Virus record (IMG/VR): IMGVR_UViG_3300035071_000024
Location: 1 to 40,899 of that record
Origin: a virus
DNA length: 40,899 nucleotides
Strand: one strand, 5' to 3'
Shown here: positions 27,685 to 36,357 of the stretch, one piece after another
Numbering within the stretch: position 1 is the first letter of the stretch
Layout of the letters: each line of letters begins with the position of its first letter
Translations under genes and position numbers: made by a program
Notes under the pieces: generated by a model
Database searches by the model: none
Told to the model about the DNA's origin: nothing
Seen by the model: the letters and a program-made list of their open reading frames with translations, nothing else

Positions 27685-28992
27685 ATGTGGCCGTTCTCGC
27701 GCAAATCATCGCCAACGCCCGTCGCGGCGAAATCAATCGGCGGCGGCGTTCCGGCGCAGGGCTTTTTGCCGACGCTGGGCGCGATTCCTTCCGCAGCCGG
27801 CGTCCTGATCAGCCAGGCGACGGCGATGACAGTTTCCACTGTCTACGCCTGCGTCTCCATCCGCAGCGAAGACGTCGCCCGCTGCGCGCCGACGCTCCGG
27901 CGCCCGCTGAAGGATGGAAGCTTCGATGTCGTCACGGATCATCCGGTTGCCAAGCTGTTCAAGCGGCCGAATCGCGCACAGACATGGTTCGAATTCGTCG
28001 AGCAGATGCAGGCGGCGCTCCTGCTGCGCGGCAACGCCTATGCGGTCATCCTGCGCGACAATCGCGGTCGGCCGAAAGAGCTGATCCCGGTCAACCCCGA
28101 CGCCGTGATGGTTCTCGAAGCCTCGGACGGATCGATCTTCTACAACACGAACCGCGTCGGCCTTTTTCAGATCGCGGCGCTGCGCGACCTGCCTGTCGCG
28201 ATCCCGGCCGAGGATATGTTCCATCTGCGGGGGCTAGCCTTCAATATAACGGCCGGCTCCGGGCGCCTCAGCTTCGCGCGCGACTCGATCGGGCTCGCCA
28301 TGGCGCAGGAGCAGCAGGCCGCGCGCTGGATGCAAAACGGCGCGCGCCCGAGCGGCGTGCTGCAAATCGCCAAGACGTTGACGGACCCCGCGGCTAAGCG
28401 CCTGCAATCGCAATGGGCAAGTTTGTTTTCGGGGATACAAAACGTCGGCGCCGTGCCGATCCTCGAAGAGGGGCTCGAGTGGAAGCCGATGACGCTCAGC
28501 GCGGAGGACCTCGAATTCCTGGCGCAGCGCAAGTTCTCCGTTGAAGACGTCACCCGCTGGTTTCGCATGCCGCCGCACAAGGTCGGCGTTACCGACGCGA
28601 ATTCGAAGCTCAACCAGGCGCAGGCGGATCAGGCTTACGTCAATGAGACGATCATGCCCGATCTCGAGCGCTGGGAGCAGAAGTTCGAAAGAGCTTTCGA
28701 TCTCGACGCGGAAGGCCTGGAGGTCGTCTTCGACGAAAGTTCCCTGCTGCGGGCCGACATCATGACGCGGGTGAACGTCGGACGGCTCATGACGCTGTCC
28801 GGGCTCGCCGCCACGAATGAATGGCGGCGCTCCGAGCGAATGGGGCCGGTCGAAAGTCTGCCCAAAGGCCCGGGATGGGAAGTGCGCGCGCCGCTCAACA
28901 CCGGCCCGCTTGGCAGCGACATGACCGGCGTCGCCGCCGATGGCGCGGGGCGGCCGCGCGGATCCGGCAATAAGGAGCCTGGAGAGGAATGA
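27685..28992 (+). CDS. Portal protein, HK97 family
   Basis: 435 residues. Recognisable features: N-terminal TVSTVYACVSIRSEDVARCA, HPVAKLFKRPN, QMQAALLLRGNAYAVILRDN, PVNPDAV, the long stem and crown region AMAQEQQAARWMQNGARPSG, then FRMPPHKVGV and NQAQADQAYVNETIMPDLER. It forms the dodecameric ring through which DNA enters and to which the connectors bind. Starts three bases after terL and overlaps the protease start as ATGA. Confidence 0.96.
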   Translation: MWPFSRKSSPTPVAAKSIGGGVPAQGFLPTLGAIPSAAGVLISQATAMTVSTVYACVSIRSEDVARCAPTLRRPLKDGSFDVVTDHPVAKLFKRPNRAQTWFEFVEQMQAALLLRGNAYAVILRDNRGRPKELIPVNPDAVMVLEASDGSIFYNTNRVGLFQIAALRDLPVAIPAEDMFHLRGLAFNITAGSGRLSFARDSIGLAMAQEQQAARWMQNGARPSGVLQIAKTLTDPAAKRLQSQWASLFSGIQNVGAVPILEEGLEWKPMTLSAEDLEFLAQRKFSVEDVTRWFRMPPHKVGVTDANSKLNQAQADQAYVNETIMPDLERWEQKFERAFDLDAEGLEVVFDESSLLRADIMTRVNVGRLMTLSGLAATNEWRRSERMGPVESLPKGPGWEVRAPLNTGPLGSDMTGVAADGAGRPRGSGNKEPGEE

Positions 28993-30365
28993 AGCGCAAA
29001 TTCATCCCGAGCGCGTCGCTCGCCGACAGCAAGGTAGGGGAGCGGCAGATTCGCGTCGTCGCCAGCACCCCGACGCCGGACCGCGTCAAGGACGTCATGG
29101 TCGCCGAGGGTTGCGATCTGACAGAGTATCGCGCCAACCCAATTGTTCTCGCAAATCACAATCCTGCCTGCCCGATCGGCACGGCGGACGTCGAGATCAA
29201 GAATGGGCGCGTCGAGGCGACGATCACTTTCGCGCCGGCCGGTGCGAGCGCCAAGGCCGACGAATATTGCGCTCTCGCCAAGGCTGGCGTGCTCAACGCG
29301 GTTTCTGTCGGTTTCGAGACGCTCGACGCAGAGCCAATCCGCGGTGGCGGTGAGCGCGTCAAGAGCTGGTCGCTGCTCGAGTTGTCGCTCGTGTCCGTGC
29401 CCGCGAACCCGGAGGCTGTCGTGACCGCGCGCTCGCTCGAAAAAGCCGACGCCGAGAAATGGAAGGTCGGCGCCTCGCGCAATCTTCCTCTCGACGAGGA
29501 ATCGGACTGGGACGGCGCGGAAGCCGAAAAGTCGATCTTCGAGAAAGCCGACTTCGATGGCGACGACCCCGACACCGTTTTCGCTCGCAAGGGATTCCTC
29601 GTCTATGACTCCGTCGACCCGGCAAAGAAGGGCTCCTACAAGCTTCCTTTCGCGAAAGTCGTCGACGGCCGCTTGACCGCCGTCGCAGCCGGCGTCCGCG
29701 CCGCCGCATCGCGCCTGAAGCAGGCGGATATTCCCGACGATGTCGCCGAAAAGGCGCGCGGCGTCATCGATCATTACGAGGCGAAGATGAAGAGCGATGG
29801 AAAATCCGCTCCGCTCTCTCGGCGCGTCAAGGCGGTTGTGGCCTCGCGCCGCAAGGGCATGTATGACCTCAACAGCCTCTCCTATGTCGTTCAGCAGCTC
29901 GTGAGCCTCGCGCTCGGCGCCGACTGGGAGCGCGATTACGAAGGCGATGATAGCGACCTTCCCGAGATCCTCGCCGAGATCGCCCGCTCGGCTGGAGAGG
30001 CTTTCATCGCCATGAGCGAAGAGGAGACGCGCGAGGCGCTCGCCAGTCTCTCCGATCTTCTGCCGGCGGAGCAAAAATCCTATGTCGCGGGCGCTCCGTC
30101 GCGCGCCGCCAAGCTGCTGCGCGCCGCGGCGCTTCGCGCCAAGGCCGGCCGACGCTTCTCGAGCGACAACGAGAAGTGCATCAAGGGCGCGATGGAACAG
30201 ATCAAGTCGGCGCATGAGACGCTCGACAAAATGCTCTCGCAGGCTTCGGACGAAGACGAGGGTGAAGAAGAACAATCCGAATCCGACACGGATGCGGGCG
30301 CGTTGAAAGCGCTGACATGGCGCGAGCGCGACGTCGAGCTGCTGAGGCTCGCGAACACAGCCTGA
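28989..30365 (+). CDS. Prohead protease (HK97 S78 family) fused to a C-terminal domain
   Basis: 458 residues, about twice the length of a bare HK97 protease. Protease domain 1-150: VVASTPTPDRVKDVMVAEGC, ANHN (His57 candidate), NAVSVGFETLD, LLELSLVSVPANPEA (catalytic Ser within 133-136). Residues about 165-270 (LPLDEESDWDGAEAEKSIFE, YKLPFAKVVDGRLTAVAAGV, DIPDDVAEKARGVIDHY) form a second domain seen attached to phage proteases elsewhere; it may act as a scaffold or targeting segment. The C-terminus is helical with an acidic Glu-rich stretch. ATGA overlap with the portal gene. Confidence 0.93.
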   Translation: MKRKFIPSASLADSKVGERQIRVVASTPTPDRVKDVMVAEGCDLTEYRANPIVLANHNPACPIGTADVEIKNGRVEATITFAPAGASAKADEYCALAKAGVLNAVSVGFETLDAEPIRGGGERVKSWSLLELSLVSVPANPEAVVTARSLEKADAEKWKVGASRNLPLDEESDWDGAEAEKSIFEKADFDGDDPDTVFARKGFLVYDSVDPAKKGSYKLPFAKVVDGRLTAVAAGVRAAASRLKQADIPDDVAEKARGVIDHYEAKMKSDGKSAPLSRRVKAVVASRRKGMYDLNSLSYVVQQLVSLALGADWERDYEGDDSDLPEILAEIARSAGEAFIAMSEEETREALASLSDLLPAEQKSYVAGAPSRAAKLLRAAALRAKAGRRFSSDNEKCIKGAMEQIKSAHETLDKMLSQASDEDEGEEEQSESDTDAGALKALTWRERDVELLRLANTA

Positions 30366-30451
30366 TCGCGCGACACGCCGATCGTCCCTGAAACATTGAT
30401 CGCTCATCGGCCGCCCTGCGCGCTGTAGCGATGCTGCTTGCGAGAAGAGAC

Positions 30452-31852
30452 ATGAAGAAGATTCACGAGCTCCGGGCGGAGCGCGAGAAGGCCTATGACG
30501 CCTTCAAGGCGCACGCGTCAAAGAAGGACTTCACTGACGCCGACCAGCCGGAATACGACCGCCTGAAGGCAGAAGTTGAGAAGAAGGATGCTGAGATCAA
30601 GCGGGCCAAGGACGCACAGGCCCTCGCCGCATCGACCGCGCAACCGGCTCCAGGTCAGGAAATCAAGGTTCCCGCTGCCGTCGAAACGGACCGCTACGTC
30701 AAGGAAAAATCCATCATCTTCGGCGCCGTGGCCAAGGCCATCGCGCTCGGCGGCGGCAATATCTACAATGCCCGCACCGCGGCGAAGGACCTCTACGGCG
30801 AAAATCACCCCGTCACCAAGGCTTTGATCACGGCCAGCGGCTCGGCGGGCGGCTTCATCGTCCCGCCGGACGTAGCCAATGAGATCATCGAGCTGTTGCG
30901 CGCCAAGGCGGTCGTCCGATCGGCCGGCCCGCGCAACATGCCGATGCCGCGCGGCACGATGACGCTGCCAGGCCAGGCCTCCCCGGCGACGGCGAGCTAT
31001 GGCTCGGAAACGAAGACCATCACGCAGTCGCAGCCGTCGCTTCGCCAGATCGTCGCCAGCTACAAAAAGCTGACGGCCTTGGTGCCGGTGTCGAACGACA
31101 TGATGCGCTACGCCGATCCGGCCGTCGACGCCTTTGTGCGCGACGATCTGGTGAAGGTCATGGCGCTGCGCGAGGACCTCTCCTTCCTGCTCGGTGACGG
31201 AACGCAGGACAGCCCGCGCGGCTTCCTGTCTTTCGCCAATGGCTGGGTTGGTCAGAACGGCGGAACGCAGGGGGTGTGGAGTCAGGCCGCCAATTCGGTC
31301 ATGGCGGTGAACGGTGCTGACCCTGCCAATTCTACCGGCGGCAATTTCATCACGTCGACCTCGGCCTTCACTCTGGCGACCGTGGCCACCGAGGCAGGCG
31401 GCGCGATCAATCGCCTCGACGCGGCGAACGTTCCCGCCGACAAGCGAGCATGGTTCTTCAACCCGCGGATCAAGAACTACCTTTACAACGTCCAGAATAG
31501 CATCGGTGTCTACGTCTATCGCGACGAGATGAACAAGGGGACGTGGCTCGGATATCCCTTCTATATCACGACGCAGATCCCCGTGAATTATTGGGATGCG
31601 GCTGGATCGAACAAGGATCTCTCCTTCGTCTTCCTCGTCGAGATGAGCGAGGCGATCGTTCTCGACTCGATGCAGCTTCAGCTCGCGGTTTCTCAGGAAG
31701 GAACCTATGTCGACTCGCTCGGCAATACTGTCAGCGCCTTCCAGAGCGACCAGACGATCATCCGCGCCATTGCGGAGCATGACTTCCAGCTCCGTCACGA
31801 CCAGTCCGTGGCCGTGATCCAGGGCGTGCGCTGGGCCCCTGCGATCTCCTGA
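30452..31852 (+). CDS. Major capsid protein, HK97 fold
   Basis: 466 residues from ATG 30452, with GAAGAGA ahead; an in-frame ATG at 30431 is less likely. Residues 1-75 are a coiled-coil delta domain (MKKIHELRAEREKAYDAFKA, KAEVEKKDAEIKRAKDAQ), normally removed by the prohead protease. The HK97-fold part follows: GSAGGFIVPPDVANEIIELL, VPVSNDMMRYADPAVDAFVR, LREDLSFLLGDGTQDSPRGF, PFYITTQIPVNYW, QLRHDQSVAVIQGVRW. It forms the icosahedral shell. Confidence 0.96.
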   Translation: MKKIHELRAEREKAYDAFKAHASKKDFTDADQPEYDRLKAEVEKKDAEIKRAKDAQALAASTAQPAPGQEIKVPAAVETDRYVKEKSIIFGAVAKAIALGGGNIYNARTAAKDLYGENHPVTKALITASGSAGGFIVPPDVANEIIELLRAKAVVRSAGPRNMPMPRGTMTLPGQASPATASYGSETKTITQSQPSLRQIVASYKKLTALVPVSNDMMRYADPAVDAFVRDDLVKVMALREDLSFLLGDGTQDSPRGFLSFANGWVGQNGGTQGVWSQAANSVMAVNGADPANSTGGNFITSTSAFTLATVATEAGGAINRLDAANVPADKRAWFFNPRIKNYLYNVQNSIGVYVYRDEMNKGTWLGYPFYITTQIPVNYWDAAGSNKDLSFVFLVEMSEAIVLDSMQLQLAVSQEGTYVDSLGNTVSAFQSDQTIIRAIAEHDFQLRHDQSVAVIQGVRWAPAIS

Positions 31853-31865
31853 TCCTGACGAAACG

Positions 31866-31894
31866 GCGGCGGAGTAGCCGCTCCGCCGCTTCTC
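31866..31894 (+). terminator. Hairpin after the capsid gene
   Basis: Stem GCGGCGGAG/CTCCGCCGC (31866-31874, 31881-31889), loop TAGCCG, followed by TTCTC. A weak T-tract suggests partial termination or protection of the capsid mRNA 3' end, which would raise capsid expression relative to later genes. Confidence 0.55.
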
Positions 31895-31920
31895 GCCACT
31901 CTCCGAAAAGGCATCGAAAA

Positions 31921-32391
31921 ATGTCGAGCATCGTTCTTCAGCGCGACGTCGCCTCTCTCGGCACGTTGCAGCGCCTCACCGCGCCATCGACAGCAACGGC
32001 CGCCAGCACAGGCGATTCCACCACGACCACCGGCGTCACCATCGACCGGGCCGGCTTCTCCTCCGGCGGCCTCGCCGGCGCGCTGGCCGCCGCCGTCATT
32101 TGGGGGGCGACCCTTGCGACCGGCAAGACGCTCTCCATCGGCTATGCGATTCAGGACAGCGCGGACGGGGTGAATTTCTCCGATTTCCAGACGGCGACCT
32201 ATGCTGTCGTCGCGACCGGCTCGACCGCCGCGAGCGCCATGGCCGGATCGTTCGAGATCGGCGTCAATCTCCTCGATGCGCGCCGTTACGTCCGTCTCAA
32301 CTACGCGGTCGATCTGTCCGCGACGCAGACCGACACGGCCGTTGGACAGGGCGCCGGCTTCTTCGCCGGTTTCGATCGCCTCCCGCAGTAA
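31921..32391 (+). CDS. Putative capsid decoration (cement) protein
   Basis: 156 residues rich in Thr, Ala, Ser and Gly with strand-like pattern (TLSIGYAIQDSADGVNFSDF, FEIGVNLLDARRYVRLNYAV). Position just after the major capsid gene and the small, strand-rich composition suit a head-stabilising protein. It has a general resemblance to the gene at 35059 (repeated SADG / SLDQG turn within a strand motif). Assignment is by position and composition only. Confidence 0.65.
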   Translation: MSSIVLQRDVASLGTLQRLTAPSTATAASTGDSTTTTGVTIDRAGFSSGGLAGALAAAVIWGATLATGKTLSIGYAIQDSADGVNFSDFQTATYAVVATGSTAASAMAGSFEIGVNLLDARRYVRLNYAVDLSATQTDTAVGQGAGFFAGFDRLPQ

Positions 32392-32400
32392 GCGCATCGG

Positions 32401-32426
32401 CAGCGGCGCTTACGCGCCGCTGTCTC
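32401..32426 (+). terminator. Hairpin after the decoration gene
   Basis: Perfect 9-bp stem CAGCGGCGC/GCGCCGCTG (32401-32409, 32414-32422), loop TTAC, then TCTC. Together with the hairpin at 31866 it brackets the gene at 31921, implying separate mRNA control of capsid and decoration genes. The weak T-tract lowers certainty. Confidence 0.5.
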
Positions 32427-32440
32427 TAAGAAGGTCGTTC

Positions 32441-33181
32441 ATGTCAGAAGACATTGCTGTTCGCATGGAGCGCGCCCGTCAGCGCTCGGTCATGATTTGC
32501 ACGCCTGTGGCGCGCAATCCTGTCTGGCAATATACGGCGAGTCTCGCCTCGACGCTGCTTTTGCTCAAGGAGCATGGCATCCGCGTCACCTTCCAATTTG
32601 TCGTCGGCTCCTCGGTGATTTGCAAGGCGCGCAACGAATTATGCGCGCATTTCCTGATGTCGGATTTCACCGATCTGCTTTTCATCGACGATGACATGCA
32701 ATGGCGCCCTGCGGACGTTCTGCGCCTGCTCGGCTCCGATAAGCCGCTGATCGGCGGCGTCGGGCGCATGCGCATTCAAAAGCCCAACAGCGACCCCGCC
32801 GTTTGGTGCTGGCGCCCGAAACACGACAAAGGCGCATTGCGTCAGGACGATATGGGGGCCGTGGAGGCGCTCGGCTTCGGCGCCGCATTCATGCTCGTCA
32901 ATCGCCGGGTGCTTCATGAAATGGCCCAGGCGCATCCGGAGTGGAAACGCCCTGGACCGGAGGACTGGTCTCAATCCCTCCGCGACGCTTATTTCGAGTT
33001 CTTTCGGCAAAACGAGGATGGCGTCCTCGGCGAAATCTCGGAAGACTATGTCTTTTGCAATCGCTGGCGCGCGCGCGGCGGCGAAATCTGGGTCGACCCG
33101 ACGATCAAGCTCGGACACGTCGGCTCTTGGACATTCGCCGGAACGCTCGGCGAAACTCTTGTCGCGGGAGACACGCAATGA
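32441..33181 (+). CDS. Glycosyltransferase-like protein in the head operon
   Basis: 246 residues from ATG 32441 with GAAGG upstream. The GT-A-like pattern is visible: TPVARNPVWQYTASLASTLL, GSSVICKARNELCAHFLMSD, LLFIDDDMQWRP (DDD at 83-85, metal and sugar-nucleotide site), IGGVGRMR, GFGAAFMLVNRRV, EDYVFCNRWRARGGEIWVDP, KLGHVGSWTF. It probably transfers a sugar from a nucleotide donor. Placed between capsid and connector genes, it may glycosylate a virion protein; cell-surface modification is an alternative. ATGA overlap with the next gene. Confidence 0.85.
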   Translation: MSEDIAVRMERARQRSVMICTPVARNPVWQYTASLASTLLLLKEHGIRVTFQFVVGSSVICKARNELCAHFLMSDFTDLLFIDDDMQWRPADVLRLLGSDKPLIGGVGRMRIQKPNSDPAVWCWRPKHDKGALRQDDMGAVEALGFGAAFMLVNRRVLHEMAQAHPEWKRPGPEDWSQSLRDAYFEFFRQNEDGVLGEISEDYVFCNRWRARGGEIWVDPTIKLGHVGSWTFAGTLGETLVAGDTQ

Positions 33182-33372
33182 AGCTCGTCACCTTCACGCG
33201 CGACATGCGCCCGCACAGCGCCGGCGACACGCGCGTCGTTCCCGATGACGTCGCCGCGCGGCTCGTCGACGCGGGCGATGTTGAGCCCAATCCGCCGCCG
33301 TTCCCGGCGGGGGCTTCAGAGGCGCAGGAGCCGCGCGCCGAGCGCCAGACATATCGCACGAAGCGCCGCTGA
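33178..33372 (+). CDS. Small hypothetical head protein
   Basis: 64 residues. MKLVTFTRDMRPHSAGDTRV, followed by VPDDVAARLVDAGDVEP is a short module seen in phage head operons (flow from a beta hairpin into DVAARLVDAG), then a Pro/Arg-rich disordered tail. ATGA overlap with the glycosyltransferase gene. Exact role unknown; position suggests a head-tail accessory protein. Confidence 0.72.
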   Translation: MKLVTFTRDMRPHSAGDTRVVPDDVAARLVDAGDVEPNPPPFPAGASEAQEPRAERQTYRTKRR

Positions 33373-33394
33373 CGCCGCGCCATAGGAGCCATCC

Positions 33395-33655
33395 ATGACC
33401 GATCGCTATGCGGGCATGAGCCCCGATCTCAATAGCCCTTATGTCGGGGCGGCCGACGTGACGCCGAACGACTCTGAATCGATCGAAACGACGCGCGCGA
33501 TCTACGTCGGGGGCGCTGGCGCCATCAAGGCGACCATGCAGGACGGGAGCGTCGCGACCTTCACCGCTGTTCCGGTCGGGACCGTGCTGAAAATCCGCGC
33601 CACGCTGATCTGGGCGACAGACACCACGGCGACAAACATCATCGCGCTCTACTGA
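33395..33655 (+). CDS. Spike base-like protein (RCAP_Rcc01079-like)
   Basis: 86 residues. The pattern FxG-like opening, ADVTPNDSESIETTRAIYVG, AGAIKATMQDGSVATFTAVP and GTVLKIRATLIWATDTTATN matches the small strand-rich spike base proteins known from alphaproteobacterial phages and gene transfer agents. In the Rhodobacter agent that family contributes to head spikes. AGGAG lies before the ATG (33381-33394 region). Similarity is by eye from remembered family features. Confidence 0.75.
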   Translation: MTDRYAGMSPDLNSPYVGAADVTPNDSESIETTRAIYVGGAGAIKATMQDGSVATFTAVPVGTVLKIRATLIWATDTTATNIIALY

Positions 33656-33662
33656 GGCCCAC

Positions 33663-34082
33663 ATGAGCAGCAGCGTCATCCTGGGAACGGCGGACGGCAA
33701 GGAGGTCGTCGCCGCGATCGATCCAGCGACTTTCTCCGCGCCACTCGAGCGCGTGAGGTTGACGGCGGATTATCATCGTGCGCCGCCGCCTGGCTTCCCG
33801 GCGCTGGAGATCGGCCATCGCCTCGGAGCGATTATCGACGCGGGTGTGACGCTGCGCGTCACGGGGGCGGAAGCCGATGCGCTCATCGCGGCCGGCGCAG
33901 CGATTGCCATCGATCGCGCGCCCTCCGCGCAGGTGGCGCCCGCGCCGGCGGCCGCAGAGCCGCAAGCGCCGGATGCGTCGGCCCCGCAAGTGTCCACGGC
34001 GGAAAAGCTGGAAGGCCGCCCCGGCTCCGCGAAGAAAAGCGCGCAGCGCGCCGCGCCTCCGACCCTCAAGGTTCCTTCCTGA
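33663..34082 (+). CDS. Hypothetical protein with disordered tail
   Basis: 139 residues. The first 85 look folded (VILGTADGKEVVAAIDPATF, LTADYHRAPPPGFPALEIGH, VTLRVTGAEADALIAAGAAI); the rest is Ala/Pro-rich and disordered. The segment VTLRVTGAEADALIAAGAA resembles the short repeat found at the end of several phage head accessory proteins. Role unknown. Confidence 0.7.
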   Translation: MSSSVILGTADGKEVVAAIDPATFSAPLERVRLTADYHRAPPPGFPALEIGHRLGAIIDAGVTLRVTGAEADALIAAGAAIAIDRAPSAQVAPAPAAAEPQAPDASAPQVSTAEKLEGRPGSAKKSAQRAAPPTLKVPS

Positions 34083-34103
34083 CGCCAAACTAAGGGGATG
34101 AAA

Positions 34104-34373
34104 ATGTCTGCAACGGATTCGATTGCGCGGTTCAACGCCGCCGCTCAAGCGCATGGCATCGGCATGGCGCGGCTCCTCGACGCGCTCAAGGAAAAAGACG
34201 CCGAGCTTGCGAAGTCCAAGGCCGATGCCGCCGCCGCCGAGAAAGAGCGCGACGATGCGGTGAATCAGCTCTCCGATTATCTGGAAAAATCGACTGGGGA
34301 TATCGACGCGGTGATTGGCCCGGCCCCGGCGGCGTCTGGCGCCGCCGACGCTCCCGCCACGAAGAGCGCCTAA
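34104..34373 (+). CDS. Small coiled-coil protein
   Basis: 89 residues from ATG 34104, because AAGGGG lies at the correct distance for it and too near for ATG 34098. A coiled coil at about 25-62 (LDALKEKDAELAKSKADAAA, AEKERDDAVNQLSDYLEK) is followed by an Ala/Pro tail. Possibly a scaffold-like or accessory protein. Not recognised. Confidence 0.7.
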   Translation: MSATDSIARFNAAAQAHGIGMARLLDALKEKDAELAKSKADAAAAEKERDDAVNQLSDYLEKSTGDIDAVIGPAPAASGAADAPATKSA

Positions 34374-34378
34374 GCGCA

Positions 34379-35050
34379 ATGTATTACGGCGCACCTGCGC
34401 GGTTCACGACCGTTTCGACGATCGTGTCCGCCGCGAAAAGTCACGACCTGACGACGCTTGCGACGGTCAAGGAGGAACTCGGGCTCACGACGCCGGACGC
34501 AAGCCGCGACAGGGTTCTGGCGCGCTACATCGCCGCCGGCTCTACGGCGATCGCGAATTACTGCAATCGCGTCTTCGCAGTCGAGACGGTTCAGGATCAA
34601 TTCTATCCGCGGCGCGACCCGCCAATGCGCATTGCGACCGGCGGCGTCGACCCGATCCAGCTCACGCGATGGCCTCTCGTCTCGATTTCGTCGCTGACCG
34701 AAAACGGCCGCTCGCTCACAGAGAACGCGGATTACATCGCCAATTGCGATCTGGCGCAGCTCACGCGCTACGACGTGAATAACTACCCGATCCCGTGGGA
34801 TGAATGGCAGATCGTCGTCCAATACAAGGCGGGCTATGAGAGCATCCCGGCGGATCTCGAGGACGCCTGTATCAACTATGTGAAGTTCCGCCATTTCTCA
34901 CGCACGCGCGACCCAGGCGTCAAAGAGGAAAATGTCCAGGGCGTCTATTCGGCGCAGTATCTTTGGGGAACGGGGCCTGGCGGTCCCGGCGACCTCCCTG
35001 CGCAAGTCGCCGACGCCGTCGAGCGCTATCGCGTTCCCGTCATCGCCTGA
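34379..35050 (+). CDS. Head-tail connector protein (gp6-like)
   Basis: 223 residues. TVKEELGLTTPDASRDRVLA, RYIAAGSTAIANYCNRVFA, then DQFYPRRDPPMRI and DEWQIVVQYKAGYESIPADL, EDACINYVKFRHFSRTRDPG follow the phage connector (gp6/gp15-like) pattern, in which an N-terminal helical region packs below the portal. It should form the first ring under the portal. Confidence 0.9.
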   Translation: MYYGAPARFTTVSTIVSAAKSHDLTTLATVKEELGLTTPDASRDRVLARYIAAGSTAIANYCNRVFAVETVQDQFYPRRDPPMRIATGGVDPIQLTRWPLVSISSLTENGRSLTENADYIANCDLAQLTRYDVNNYPIPWDEWQIVVQYKAGYESIPADLEDACINYVKFRHFSRTRDPGVKEENVQGVYSAQYLWGTGPGGPGDLPAQVADAVERYRVPVIA

Positions 35051-35058
35051 GGCCCAGC

Positions 35059-35481
35059 ATGAACCAACCCGGCCCTTTCCAGCTCACGCTCAATGGCTCC
35101 GCCTTCCAGATCGTCGGACCCGGAGTCTATGTCGGCGATGTCGCGGCCGGCCTCGACGGCGTTCAGGCGGCGAGCTTTCAGGCGCAGTTCGGCTATGGCA
35201 GCGGTGGGACGAGCGTCACCGCCTATCTCCAGACGTCGCTCGACCAGGGGCAGAACTGGGTGGACGTCGCCGCGATTCAGTTCATAACCGCCGGCGGAAC
35301 CGAGATCGTCAACCTCTCCGGCCTAACGCCGAAGACGACTCCCGTCGCGCCCACCAGCCAGGGGCTGGCGCCGGGCCAGACGGTCGACGGCGTTCTCGGC
35401 GATCGCTTCCGCGCGGTCGTCGTCGTCGTGGGGACCTATGGCAACAGTTCGCTCCTCAATATCACGGGCTGCGCGCGCTGA
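35059..35481 (+). CDS. Hypothetical strand-rich structural protein
   Basis: 140 residues (MNQPGPFQLTLNGSAFQIVG, VTAYLQTSLDQGQNWVDVAA, FRAVVVVVGTYGNSSLLNIT). All-beta composition. Located between connector genes; probably a virion accessory protein. Its stop shares one base with the next start (TGATG). Confidence 0.75.
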   Translation: MNQPGPFQLTLNGSAFQIVGPGVYVGDVAAGLDGVQAASFQAQFGYGSGGTSVTAYLQTSLDQGQNWVDVAAIQFITAGGTEIVNLSGLTPKTTPVAPTSQGLAPGQTVDGVLGDRFRAVVVVVGTYGNSSLLNITGCAR

Positions 35482-35867
35482 TGGTCGATCCTGCCATGCA
35501 AGCCGCTTACCGCCGCGCCCTCGCGCGCACGGGCGAGACGGTGACGGTCCAGCGCGTGAGCGGCACGGCGCCGCGGACGGCGACCTTCTCGGCGAGCGTC
35601 AAAGCGAATGTGCAATCCTATGCGCCGGAGACGAATGAGGTCTCTGAGGGGGGCTATGGATCGTCGCAGATCGGCGCAACCACCCAAAGCCAGCGCAAGG
35701 TCATTGTCGTCGCTGAGGACCTCGCCGCCGCACGCTTTCCGCTGCCGGTGCAAAAGAACGATCGCGTGATGCTCGCCGATGGCACGAAATGCAATGTGAC
35801 CGGCGTCGACGCGCATAAGCGTCAGCTCGCGGGCGCGATCGAGCTGACCGTCGTCGAGGTGCAATAG
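35481..35867 (+). CDS. Head-tail adaptor / head closure protein candidate
   Basis: 128 residues. AYRRALARTGETVTVQRVSG, VKANVQSYAPETNEVSEGGY, SQRKVIVVAEDLAAARFPLP, KNDRVMLADGTKCNVTGVDA has the order of strands typical of gp7/FII-like head-closure proteins. It should sit between the connector and the tail terminator. Confidence 0.75.
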   Translation: MVDPAMQAAYRRALARTGETVTVQRVSGTAPRTATFSASVKANVQSYAPETNEVSEGGYGSSQIGATTQSQRKVIVVAEDLAAARFPLPVQKNDRVMLADGTKCNVTGVDAHKRQLAGAIELTVVEVQ

Positions 35868-35868
35868 C

Positions 35869-36357
35869 GTGTTCAAGATCGAGGGAAATATCGACAATGT
35901 CGTCGCCCGCATCGAGAAGATTAGCCCAGATGCGCACGCCAATCTCGAAAAGACGGTCGATAATCTCAAGGACCGTCTTGTCATTGAGGTAAAGGCGCGC
36001 ACCCCTGTCCGCTCCGGCGCGCTGCGGGCAAGTATCGTCGGAGAGCTGCATCCTGGGGCTACAGGCGTTTCAGGGCAGGTCAGCGCTAACCCGACCGGCG
36101 GCGAGTCGAAAGGCTCGCGCCGCTGGTATTATGCAATCTGGGTCGAATATGGCGCGCATATCCCGGCGCATAAAATCGTCCCGAGCGTCGCTCAGGTCCT
36201 CGCCATTCATCAGGCCGATGGCAAGACGATCTTCGCCAAATCGGTCATGACCAAGCCGGCCGATCTTAGGGCGCAACAGCCGATCCATGGCGCCTTCAAG
36301 GAGATGCGCAAGGAGATCCTCTCCGATCTTCGAAAAGCGGTGGAGGAAGCGCTGTAA
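35869..36357 (+). CDS. HK97 gp10-like tail completion protein
   Basis: 162 residues from GTG 35869. The family pattern is clear: LEKTVDNLKDRLVIEVKART, PVRSGALRASIVGEL, RRWYYAIWVEYGAHIPAHKI (VEYG), and the C-terminal helix KEMRKEILSDLRKAVEEAL. These proteins link head and tail in HK97-like siphophages. TAATG overlap with the next gene. Confidence 0.9.
   Translation: MFKIEGNIDNVVARIEKISPDAHANLEKTVDNLKDRLVIEVKARTPVRSGALRASIVGELHPGATGVSGQVSANPTGGESKGSRRWYYAIWVEYGAHIPAHKIVPSVAQVLAIHQADGKTIFAKSVMTKPADLRAQQPIHGAFKEMRKEILSDLRKAVEEAL

Noticed and set aside
28635-30407. 590-codon minus-strand frame opposite portal and protease genes
   Set aside because: Antisense shadow; the plus strand carries conserved portal and protease motifs.
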